From an uncultured Ruminococcus sp. (GTDB taxonomy: Bacteria > Bacillota > Clostridia > Oscillospirales > Ruminococcaceae), in assembly GCA_946544695.1 (NCBI GenBank), contig CAMNMO010000171.1:1-6321 (forward strand): 6,321 bases of DNA. Reading direction: 5' to 3'. How positions within the stretch are numbered: position 1 is the stretch's first letter; each line of letters starts with the position of its first letter. The notes under the pieces were generated by a model. The model saw only the letters and a program-made list of their open reading frames with translations, was not told the DNA's origin and searched no databases. The translations under genes and the position numbers were made by a program. Positions 1 through 6,156 of this stretch are shown one piece after another.

Positions 1-1
1 G

Positions 2-109
2 ATGGGTGCAAAGAAAGTGTACGCAAGGTGTCCGAAGAAAACAGGTGTCGGACTGGCTGTGTACAACAGACTTCTCAGGGCAGCTGCTTTCAGGGTGATA
101 CGCTTATGA
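2..109 (+). CDS. C-terminal end of an unidentified protein (possibly a GNAT acetyltransferase), 5' end outside window
   Basis: Reading frame 2 is open from the left edge and ends at TGA 107-109, giving 35 visible residues that finish ...YNRLLRAAAFRVIRL. The stop overlaps the coaE ATG (106-108) as ATGA, the usual sign of translational coupling, which is the main reason to believe this frame is real. An ATG lies at position 2, but the gene most likely starts upstream of the window. The visible stretch is basic and mixed helix/strand in character. It vaguely resembles the end of a small GNAT-type acetyltransferase, but no diagnostic motif is visible, so the family is a guess. It would be the gene before coaE in the same operon. 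Confidence 0.55.
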   Translation: MGAKKVYARCPKKTGVGLAVYNRLLRAAAFRVIRL

Positions 110-720
110 GTATTATCGTAGGACTTACAGGACAGAGCGGCGCAGGTAAAACGCTTATCTCGGGCATATTCGAGCGTGAGGGTTTTGGTGTGATAAACTG
201 CGACCATGTTGCAAGAGAAGTCACAGAAGCGGGCAGCGGCTGCAACAAGGAACTGTCTTTTTATTTCCCGCAGTGCTTTGATGAAGAACTTGTGCTGGAC
301 AGACGTGCACTTGGGGCGATAGTTTTTACTGACAGACAGAAACTCGATCTTCTCAACAGCATAATATTCAAGTACATAAACAGGCTTATCGACGAAAAGA
401 TAAGTGAATTATCGAGGGCATGCGGATACATACTGCTTGATGCACCGACCCTTTTTGAAGCGGGTGCAGATAAAAAATGTGATGTTATAGTTTCTGTGAC
501 AGCTGATGAGGGCATAAGGCTTGCAAGGGTCATCGAAAGAGACGGTATAGACGAAGCTGCTGCTTCAAAACGTTTTGCATCGCAGCATGACAGAGAATTT
601 TTTGAAAAACACAGCAGCTATGTCATAAATAATGACGGCAGCCGTGAAGATACAGAAAAACAGGTCACAAAAGTGATAAAGAAAATAAAGGAAGATAAAA
701 TTGGCGACAACAAAAAGTAA
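106..720 (+). CDS. coaE: Dephospho-CoA kinase
   Basis: Cytoplasmic enzyme of the last step of coenzyme A synthesis: ATP-dependent phosphorylation of the ribose 3'-hydroxyl of dephospho-CoA. The 204-residue product has the usual family length (about 200). Visible motifs: P-loop GQSGAGKT at residues 9-16; an Asp in the CDHVAREV motif (D33), where the family binds dephospho-CoA; LDAPTLFEAG at 111-120, the counterpart of the family DxPLLFE motif with Thr for the first Leu; an RVIERDG segment near 141-147 followed by R157 and Q160, as in the lid region; and VINNDGS at 173-179. The same frame stays open to position 28, which would add 26 residues. ATG 106 is preferred because the protein then begins directly with the strand leading to the P-loop, GGTGA (94-98) precedes it at 7 bases, and the ATGA overlap with the upstream stop implies coupling. 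The 3' end overlaps the next gene by 20 bases. Confidence 0.95.
   Translation: MSIIVGLTGQSGAGKTLISGIFEREGFGVINCDHVAREVTEAGSGCNKELSFYFPQCFDEELVLDRRALGAIVFTDRQKLDLLNSIIFKYINRLIDEKISELSRACGYILLDAPTLFEAGADKKCDVIVSVTADEGIRLARVIERDGIDEAAASKRFASQHDREFFEKHSSYVINNDGSREDTEKQVTKVIKKIKEDKIGDNKK
687..703 (+). promoter_or_regulatory. Ribosome binding site and TTG start of the lytic transglycosylase gene
   Basis: AAAGGAAG at 687-694 lies inside the end of coaE, about 8 bases before TTG 701-703. This decides the start. The next in-frame ATG (803) would cut through the only membrane segment and has no comparable purine-rich site ahead of it. Confidence 0.75.
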
Positions 721-1405
721 AACAAGAAAAAGAAAGAGATCACGTTCAGCAAGTGATGCTGTTGCGGTGATACTTGGGATAGCATTCTCATTCGGCATAC
801 TTATGCTGACCATTGTGATCCTGAAAAAAGGCATAAGCGGCGGCATGCGTGAGGTCAAGGAAAAAACACAGGAGTATGTACCGAGCGGTTTTACATATCC
901 CACCGATTATGAGGAGTATGTGGTAAAATACTCGAAGGAATTCGAGGTCGACCCCGTGCTGGTATTCTCGGTCATAAAGGTCGAGAGCAATTTTAAACCT
1001 GATGCGACCTCGCAGGTAGGCGCAAGAGGTCTGATGCAGCTTATGGAGGACGCCTATGACTGGGTGAAATTCAGGCTGGACGATGACAGCGAGAGTTTTG
1101 ATGACATGTATGACCCCGAGACGAATATCAGGTACGGTACATATTATCTGAGCTTTCTTATGGAACGTTATGACGGTTCCATAGACCTGACGGCTGCTGC
1201 TTATCACTGCGGCATGGGTCAGGTGGACAGCTGGCTGGAGGACGGTACTATCTCGGCGGAGAATTTCGATGTGAAAGATATCCCCGAAGAAAACGACCAG
1301 ACTTCACACTATGTCAACAAGATAAACGATGCTTATTCGGTATACAAAAAGCAGCTGGCGGAGAATGAGACCGACAGTCTTTTTGAGGAGACCGATGAGG
1401 AATAA
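701..1405 (+). CDS. Membrane-anchored lytic transglycosylase (SLT/GH23-type domain)
   Basis: A 234-residue protein predicted to cleave peptidoglycan glycan strands between MurNAc and GlcNAc with formation of 1,6-anhydroMurNAc, acting outside the membrane. A very basic N-terminus (about residues 5-16, rich in K and R) precedes one hydrophobic segment at about 20-41. This fits a signal anchor with the N-terminus inside. The catalytic domain covers about 75-215. It contains VIKVESNF with the presumed catalytic Glu95, then GARGLMQLM at 107-115, the substrate-groove motif YGTYYLSFL at 145-153, and AAYHCGMGQV at 166-175. The last motif is usually AAYNAGPG, so His169, Cys170 and Met172 are substitutions. 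An acidic tail (E/D-rich, 221-234) closes the protein. It starts with TTG and overlaps coaE by 20 bases. A stop 28 bases before the next ATG suggests one operon. The family is clear; the physiological role (growth, division or sporulation) is not shown by the sequence. Confidence 0.9.
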   Translation: MATTKSKTRKRKRSRSASDAVAVILGIAFSFGILMLTIVILKKGISGGMREVKEKTQEYVPSGFTYPTDYEEYVVKYSKEFEVDPVLVFSVIKVESNFKPDATSQVGARGLMQLMEDAYDWVKFRLDDDSESFDDMYDPETNIRYGTYYLSFLMERYDGSIDLTAAAYHCGMGQVDSWLEDGTISAENFDVKDIPEENDQTSHYVNKINDAYSVYKKQLAENETDSLFEETDEE

Positions 1406-1433
1406 AATTATTATTTTCAAGGAGGTAATATAA

Positions 1434-2846
1434 ATGGCAGACAGTAAGAAGAAGTCCGCTGCGGAGGAACTCAGCGAAAAGATACTTTCGCACCCCAAGA
1501 ACGGTATACTGCGGACTGACGACGAGGAACTTAAAGCGTGTGATGATTTCAACGAAGGCTACAAGGCTTTTCTGAATACCGCAAAGACCGAGCGTGAAGC
1601 AGTTGAGGAGATAACCGCACAGGCTGAGGCGGCAGGCTTCAAGGCTTTTGAGAGAGGCAAGAAGTACAAGTCGGGCGACAAGTTCTATTTTGTAAATCGT
1701 GGCAAGGCTGTTATACTGACAGTTATGGGCAAGAAAAGCATTGCTGAGGGTATCCGCCTGGCAGCAGCACATATCGATTCGCCCAGACTTGATATGAAGC
1801 AGAACCCTCTCTATGAGGATAAGGAGATAGCTTACTTCAAAACCCATTATTACGGCGGCATCAAGAAGTATCAGTGGCCCACTATCCCGCTGTCACTTCA
1901 TGGTGTTGTGATAAAGGGCAACGGAGAGAGCGTCAGAGTTCGCATCGGTGAGGACGAGGGTGACCCTGTGTTCTGTATCAGCGACATACTCCCCCATCTG
2001 GCAGAAAGCCAGTACAAGCGCCCTGCACCCAAGCTTATCACAGGTGAGGAGCTGAACATAATCGTAGGTTCACGCCCGTTCAAGGACGACAAGATAGCTA
2101 ACAAGGTCAAGCTGAACATAATGGCTATACTCAACGAAAAATACGGCATAGTTGAAGATGACTTTGTATCCGCTGAACTGGAAGCTGTTCCTGGTTTCAA
2201 GGCAGTTGACGTTGGTTTTGACAGAAGTCTGGTCGGCGCTTACGGTCAGGACGACAGAGTTTGCGCTTATACCGCACTTCAGGCTACACTTCAGCTGAAA
2301 AAGCCCGAGTACACCTGCATGACCGTCCTCACTGACAAAGAGGAGACAGGCAGTGACGGCAACACAGGTCTCAACAGCAGCTATCTGCCTTATTTCATCA
2401 ATGACCTTGCTGAAGTATACGATGTTAACGGCTATAATGTTATGAGCAAGTCTGAGTGCCTTTCTGCTGATGTCAACGCAGCTGTTGACCCCACATTTAT
2501 CGAGCCTTTCGAGATACGCAACTGCTCGCAGCTGAACTACGGTGTCGTTGCAACAAAGTTCACAGGCGCAAGGGGCAAGTCGGGCACATCTGATGCATCT
2601 GCTGAGTTTGTAGGCAGGATAAGAAGACTGTTCGACGAGAACGGTATTATCTGGCAGACAGGTGAACTTGGCAAGGTAGATGCAGGCGGCGGCGGAACTG
2701 TTGCACAGTTCATAGCTAATCTGGACTTTGATGTTATCGACGTTGGTGTTTCGGTACTGTCCATGCATGCACCCTTCGAGATGACCTCAAAGCTTGATAA
2801 CTACATGGCATACAAGGCGTTCAAGGTGTTCTTTGAGGACAAATAA
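1434..2846 (+). CDS. M18 family zinc aminopeptidase
   Basis: A 470-residue cytoplasmic metallo-aminopeptidase of the M18 (aspartyl aminopeptidase / aminopeptidase I) family, expected to remove N-terminal residues from peptides. The usual two-metal ligands can be placed: His113 in AAHIDSPRLD, the bridging Asp273 in GAYGQDDR, Glu303 (general base) and Glu304 (ligand) in DKEETGSDG, Asp346 in SADVNAA, and His445 in SMHAPFEM. The insertion between His113 and Asp273 (about 120-265) corresponds to the family dimerisation domain. The GGGGT stretch at 418-422 and the C-terminal helix are also typical, and the length is normal for the family. ATG 1434 follows a perfect AAGGAGGT (1419-1426) at 7 bases. 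Lysine is written mostly AAG here, unlike the mixed AAA/AAG of coaE, which together with the strong ribosome site suggests high expression. It is the last gene before a strong terminator. The substrate preference (Asp/Glu versus Leu or others) cannot be read from the sequence. Confidence 0.95.
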   Translation: MADSKKKSAAEELSEKILSHPKNGILRTDDEELKACDDFNEGYKAFLNTAKTEREAVEEITAQAEAAGFKAFERGKKYKSGDKFYFVNRGKAVILTVMGKKSIAEGIRLAAAHIDSPRLDMKQNPLYEDKEIAYFKTHYYGGIKKYQWPTIPLSLHGVVIKGNGESVRVRIGEDEGDPVFCISDILPHLAESQYKRPAPKLITGEELNIIVGSRPFKDDKIANKVKLNIMAILNEKYGIVEDDFVSAELEAVPGFKAVDVGFDRSLVGAYGQDDRVCAYTALQATLQLKKPEYTCMTVLTDKEETGSDGNTGLNSSYLPYFINDLAEVYDVNGYNVMSKSECLSADVNAAVDPTFIEPFEIRNCSQLNYGVVATKFTGARGKSGTSDASAEFVGRIRRLFDENGIIWQTGELGKVDAGGGGTVAQFIANLDFDVIDVGVSVLSMHAPFEMTSKLDNYMAYKAFKVFFEDK

Positions 2847-2867
2847 GGCGTTTGAAAATTTAATATC

Positions 2868-2904
2868 AGCGGGAGTATACGGCAACGTATGCTCCCGCTT
2901 TTTT
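2868..2904 (+). terminator. Intrinsic terminator of the coaE-aminopeptidase operon
   Basis: Arms 2868-2881 and 2886-2899 form a 14-pair stem with one T-G wobble, closed by a GCAA tetraloop (GNRA class) at 2882-2885. Six T follow at 2899-2904, the first of which can also close the stem. It lies 21 bases after the aminopeptidase stop and marks a transcription boundary before spoIIGA. Confidence 0.92.
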
Positions 2905-2925
2905 AGTATCGTCTGACCGTCCTTA

Positions 2926-2959
2926 TACGACATATTTCAGTACCCGCAAGGGGTATAAT
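2926..2959 (+). promoter_or_regulatory. Candidate spoIIGA promoter with long spacer and Spo0A-box-like site
   Basis: A perfect -10 hexamer TATAAT lies at 2954-2959. At normal 16-18 base spacing there is no recognisable -35 (0 or 1 of 6 matches to TTGACA). ACGACA at 2927-2932 matches TTGACA at 4 of 6 positions with a 21-base spacer. The minus strand of 2926-2932 reads TGTCGTA, one mismatch from the Spo0A box core TGTCGAA. The B. subtilis spoIIG promoter is known for an abnormally long (22-base) spacer and Spo0A boxes overlapping the -35 region, so this layout is what would be expected. Expected transcription start is about 2966. The -10 is seen directly; Spo0A control is inferred. Confidence 0.55.
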
Positions 2960-2972
2960 GATAATAGTCGGT

Positions 2973-2989
2973 AAGGAGGCGGTAAATTG
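2973..2989 (+). promoter_or_regulatory. Ribosome binding site and TTG start of spoIIGA
   Basis: AAGGAGG at 2973-2979 is followed by 7 bases and TTG 2987-2989. The resulting N-terminus, (M)KIYADVLVVTN, matches the conserved SpoIIGA start pattern (MxIYxDVxxxxN), which settles the TTG as the start. Confidence 0.85.
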
Positions 2990-3817
2990 AAGATATATGC
3001 TGATGTACTGGTGGTGACTAATTGTATAACAGAGCTTATCTATTTGCAGACCACTGCACTGCTGACCCACCGCAGGCTTCCCAAAGGGAGACTTTGTGCG
3101 GCTTGCTTGCTGGGAGGTGCGCTTTCACTGCTGTTTTGCGCTGACGGCAGCAGTTTTACAGGGGCGCTGATAATAACAATATGCAAGGCAGCCGGAGTTT
3201 TGCTGACAATGGTAACAGCCATCAGGCTTAGCGGTGCAGCAGACTTCTTCCGCACGCTGGCTGTATATCTGGCGGTCAGGGCGGCGTATACAGGGCTTAT
3301 CATAATTTGGTGGGAATTTTCTGACACAAGGCGGATAATGGTGCGAAACTATTCTGTCTACTTTGATATCTCCCTTTTAAAGCTTGCCATCGCCCTTATA
3401 AGTGCCTACCTTATGCTTAGCCTGACAGAAATGACTATCCGACGTTTTCACGGAAGGTCGCAGGGGTACAGGGCGGTCTACAAAAGCGGCAGCTACGAGG
3501 TTATGCTGCCCGCTGTGGCTGATACGGGCAACAGGCTGTGCGACGGATTTACAGGACTGCCTGTTGTGGTGTTCTGCTGCGATGAGATGTTTGCCCACTA
3601 TTCGCTGTTCGACCATGAAGCAGGTGCAAAGGCAGGTTTCAGGCTGACACCCTGCACAACAGTTGACGGCACAGGGCTGATCGCTGTAACATCGAAAGGC
3701 AGCGTGACCATCACAGATGAAAACGGAAAAAGCAAACAGGTGCGCTGCTGTGTTGGTGTCAAGCCATCATCTGACAAGCACAGCCGTGCCATATTTGACC
3801 CAGTGCTGCTGGAATGA
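2987..3817 (+). CDS. spoIIGA: Sigma-E processing peptidase SpoIIGA
   Basis: Membrane-embedded aspartic protease that removes the N-terminal pro-sequence of sigma-E during sporulation. In B. subtilis it is activated from the forespore by SpoIIR. The 276-residue product has five hydrophobic segments at about 2-24, 34-51, 57-78, 87-108 and 128-148, followed by a soluble domain from about 160. That domain carries the aspartic protease motif ADTGN (178-182) with catalytic Asp179. It then has LTPCTTVDG (220-228), corresponding to the family segment around PFRxVG, and a C-terminal AIFDPVLL (268-275) like the family AIxNP ending. It is shorter than the B. subtilis protein (309 residues), mostly through a compact soluble domain. 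It is followed 12 bases later by its substrate gene sigE, the classic pairing, which strongly supports the assignment. Transcription probably begins at the TATAAT just upstream. Confidence 0.93.
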   Translation: MKIYADVLVVTNCITELIYLQTTALLTHRRLPKGRLCAACLLGGALSLLFCADGSSFTGALIITICKAAGVLLTMVTAIRLSGAADFFRTLAVYLAVRAAYTGLIIIWWEFSDTRRIMVRNYSVYFDISLLKLAIALISAYLMLSLTEMTIRRFHGRSQGYRAVYKSGSYEVMLPAVADTGNRLCDGFTGLPVVVFCCDEMFAHYSLFDHEAGAKAGFRLTPCTTVDGTGLIAVTSKGSVTITDENGKSKQVRCCVGVKPSSDKHSRAIFDPVLLE

Positions 3818-3829
3818 AAGGAGATAAAA

Positions 3830-4534
3830 ATGAAACAGATAAGATCAAAGCTTGCCGCCCTGATACAGCAGTTGTTCGGCGGCGGAACAGTAGATTACAT
3901 AAACGGTGCAGACAAACTTCCTCCCCCGCTTTCAAAAGAGGAAGAAAAACAGGCTTTCGAGCTGTTTGCCACAGATGAGAAAAAAGCCCGTGAACTGCTG
4001 ATAGTCCATAATCTGAGGCTGGTGGTGTACATCTCAAAAAAATTCGAGAATGCGGGCGTAGGGCTGGAAGACCTCATATCCATAGGTTCTATCGGGCTTA
4101 TTAAGGCGGTAAACACATTCCGCCCCGACAGGAACATAAAGCTTGCAACTTATGCTTCACGCTGCATCGAAAATGAGATACTGATGTTTCTGCGGAAGGC
4201 TTCACAGCGCAGAACAGAGATTTCCATAGATGAACCGCTCAACACCGACCATGACGGCAACGAACTGCTTCTGTCAGACATACTCGGCACTGACGAGGAC
4301 GCCGTCCACAAGGGTATAGAAAGTGAGGTCGAGCGGACATTGCTGCTGCGTGAGATAGACAAGCTGGGCGAAAGGGAACGAACCATAATGGAAATGCGCT
4401 TCGGGCTGGGCGGCAGGCGTGAGATGACACAGAAAGAGGTCGCACAGACGGTGGGCATTTCACAGTCATACATATCAAGGCTTGAAAAAAAGACGCTCAA
4501 AGCTATCAGGGCGAATCTCGAAAAGATTTGCTGA
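3830..4534 (+). CDS. sigE: RNA polymerase sporulation sigma factor sigma-E (pro-sigma-E)
   Basis: Sigma-70 family factor that directs early mother-cell transcription during sporulation after proteolytic activation. It has 234 residues. The N-terminal pro-sequence is a short amphipathic stretch, MKQIRSKLAALIQQLF, leading to DYINGADKLPPPLSKEEE at 22-39. The latter is the counterpart of the B. subtilis YYIGGSEALPPPL segment where SpoIIGA cuts, placing the expected cut near Tyr23-Ile24. Region 2 includes NLRLVVYISKKFENAG (61-76), DLISIGSIGLIKAVNTF (81-97) and the -10 recognition helix KLATYASRCIENEILMFLR (104-122). Region 4 ends with a helix-turn-helix at about 199-227 (MTQKEVAQTVGISQSYISRLEKK...). 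ATG 3830 follows AAAGGAG (3817-3823), which overlaps the spoIIGA stop, so the two genes are translationally linked. The paralogue sigma-K is less likely because of the adjacent spoIIGA. No sigG follows. Confidence 0.95.
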   Translation: MKQIRSKLAALIQQLFGGGTVDYINGADKLPPPLSKEEEKQAFELFATDEKKARELLIVHNLRLVVYISKKFENAGVGLEDLISIGSIGLIKAVNTFRPDRNIKLATYASRCIENEILMFLRKASQRRTEISIDEPLNTDHDGNELLLSDILGTDEDAVHKGIESEVERTLLLREIDKLGERERTIMEMRFGLGGRREMTQKEVAQTVGISQSYISRLEKKTLKAIRANLEKIC

Positions 4535-4563
4535 ACTACCGCAGTATTCGTAAATACGGCATA

Positions 4564-4600
4564 AAAACGGCACTTATGCATTTAGCACAAGTGCCGTTTT
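4564..4600. terminator. Bidirectional intrinsic terminator between sigE and the convergent polyphosphate enzyme gene
   Basis: AAAACGGCACTT (4564-4575) pairs perfectly with AAGTGCCGTTTT (4589-4600). Inside the 13-base loop TGC (4577-4579) and GCA (4585-4587) can extend the stem past one A-C mismatch, leaving a 5-base loop. The A tract on the left and T tract on the right make it work in both directions. It sits 29 bases after the sigE stop and 9 bases after the stop of the minus-strand gene. Confidence 0.9.
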
Positions 4601-4609
4601 GACATTTTA

Positions 4610-6118
4610 TCAGTCAAGTTCGAGCAGTCTGTCCTCGAGACGCTTACATATAGTTTTCAGAGCCTTGATACGTGCATACTTCTTGTCATTGCCCTCGACT
4701 ATCGTCCAGGGTGCAAAATTCGTTGAGGTCAGTTCCACCATGCGGTCAACAGCATTTTCATACTCGTCCCATTTTTCACGGTTGCGCCAGTCCTCATCGG
4801 TTATCTTCCACTGCTTGGAGGGTGTGTTCTCCCTTTCCTTGAAACGCCTGTACTGCTCGTCCTTGTCGATATTGATCCAGAATTTTATCACAACAGCGCC
4901 CCACTCGGTAAGCTGGTGTTCAAACTCATTTATCTCCTGATAAGCCATGTCAGCACGTTCCTGCGGAGTTATCTTTTCGATAGGTTCCACCATGACCCTG
5001 CCGTACCATGTTCTGTCAAATATGGTGAAGTGACCGTCATTTTCCAGTCTTGTCCAGAAGCGCCACAGGTAATGTCTGGCAAGTTCGCTGGGTTCGGGTG
5101 CAGCTATGGGTTTTACTTCGTAACCTCTGGGGTCAAGTGCGGAAGCCACACGTTTGATGTTGCCGCCCTTGCCGCCTGCGTCCCAACCCTCATAAGCCAC
5201 GATAACGGGTATTTTCTTCTGATAGCAGCGATTCTGGAGTTCAAAAAGCCTTGTCTGATATTTTTCCAGCTTTGAAGCGTACTCCTCGTCAGTCAGTGAC
5301 TTGTCCATATCTACCTCAGACAGTTTCTTTGACTTAGCCATCTTGAATACAGGCTTTTCGTATTCTATCACCGGGAATTCGGGCTTATCAAGGAATATCC
5401 TGCTTTCTTCCTTAGCGGCACAAGCGCCCTTTATGGCATTTGTTACAGTCATCATTATGGAGAACTGCGCAGTTACTTTATCGTTGGCGGCAATGATATG
5501 CCACGGTGCAAAAGCTGTGTTCGTCCGCATAAGGGTCTTGTCATAGCGCTTGAAAAACTTTTCGTAATTTTCGTTATTGAGGATATCCTGAGTATTCACA
5601 CGCCATCGGGTTATCTCCGATGCAGAAAGCTTTTGCAGACGCTTCGCCTGTTCCTCCTTGCTGATATGCAGGAAAAATTTGATGATAAGATAACCGTCAT
5701 CTGCAAGCTGACGTTCAAAGGTATTTATATCTTCGATGCGTGACTTATACTCGCTCTTGCTTATTTCATCGAACATATAGGCGTTGACTGTGTCACGATA
5801 CCAGCTACCGTCAAGTATGAGGAACTCGCCCTGTTTAGGCAGACGCTGCCAGAAACGGTGCAGCCAGGGTTTGCGCAGCTCGACCACATTGGGCGTGCGG
5901 ATAGATTCAACATTGTAGAATCTGGGGTCCATATACTTTATCAGCTTAGCTATCTGCGACCCTTTGCCTGCTGCCGACCAGCCGTCGATCGTGATTATAA
6001 CCGGTATTTTAGCCGCCTTTGCCGCATTGGCAAGGTCGATGAGCTCATTGCGCATGGCAGTCAGCTCATTCATGGCATCAGCCTTTTTGGTCTTTCGTTG
6101 TTCGATGGTCTCAAGCAT
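4610..6118 (-). CDS. pap: Two-domain polyphosphate kinase 2 family protein (polyphosphate:AMP phosphotransferase type)
   Basis: A 502-residue cytoplasmic protein made of two tandem PPK2 domains, about 15-235 and 280-502, joined by a charged linker. Two-domain PPK2 proteins (class II) typically transfer phosphate from polyphosphate to AMP, giving ADP. The C-terminal domain has an intact set of motifs: Walker A GWDAGGKGG (311-319, with D313 and K317), Walker B FDRTWYGR (367-374, with D368 and R369), and NFAPWTIVEGNDK (467-479). The N-terminal domain keeps the fold signature but differs at key points: GWSAAGKGS (46-54) has Ser48 in place of the conserved Asp, LDGSWYRD (102-109) has Gly104 in place of the Arg, and FAPWHIIAANDK is at 203-214. 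This suggests catalysis mainly by the C-terminal domain. ATG 6118 follows AAGGAGGT (minus strand, 6126-6133) at 7 bases. It is convergent with sigE and 38 bases downstream of another minus-strand gene. The family is certain; AMP as acceptor is inferred from the architecture. Confidence 0.92.
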   Translation of the reverse strand: MLETIEQRKTKKADAMNELTAMRNELIDLANAAKAAKIPVIITIDGWSAAGKGSQIAKLIKYMDPRFYNVESIRTPNVVELRKPWLHRFWQRLPKQGEFLILDGSWYRDTVNAYMFDEISKSEYKSRIEDINTFERQLADDGYLIIKFFLHISKEEQAKRLQKLSASEITRWRVNTQDILNNENYEKFFKRYDKTLMRTNTAFAPWHIIAANDKVTAQFSIMMTVTNAIKGACAAKEESRIFLDKPEFPVIEYEKPVFKMAKSKKLSEVDMDKSLTDEEYASKLEKYQTRLFELQNRCYQKKIPVIVAYEGWDAGGKGGNIKRVASALDPRGYEVKPIAAPEPSELARHYLWRFWTRLENDGHFTIFDRTWYGRVMVEPIEKITPQERADMAYQEINEFEHQLTEWGAVVIKFWINIDKDEQYRRFKERENTPSKQWKITDEDWRNREKWDEYENAVDRMVELTSTNFAPWTIVEGNDKKYARIKALKTICKRLEDRLLELD

Positions 6119-6156
6119 AATGCTTACCTCCTTGATCTGTATACAGCAGCTCGTTC

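Noticed and set aside
28..105. Extended coaE start adding 26 residues
   Set aside because: The extra residues look unlike a coaE N-terminus, the family starts just before the P-loop strand, and ATG 106 is coupled to the upstream stop.
1314..2768. Long minus-strand open frames (177, 100 and 232 codons) opposite the aminopeptidase gene
   Set aside because: They lie opposite a confidently identified gene, their translations are cysteine/leucine/serine-rich without motifs, and no ribosome site supports them. They are antisense shadows of a codon-biased gene.
3830..4534. Possibility that the sigma factor is sigma-K or sigma-G rather than sigma-E
   Set aside because: The gene directly upstream encodes SpoIIGA, the pro-sequence ends in the sigma-E type Tyr-Ile-x-Gly/Ala...PPPL segment, and region 2 matches sigma-E closely.
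4539..4559. Small hairpin (GTATT/AATAC with a CGTA loop) just after sigE
   Set aside because: Only five pairs plus a bulged CC/GG extension, with no following T run. The strong terminator immediately downstream explains termination.
2987..6118. A sporulation-polyphosphate system joining sigE and the PPK2 protein
   Set aside because: The genes are convergent and separated by a bidirectional terminator, so they are not co-transcribed. Neighbourhood alone does not support a joint function.
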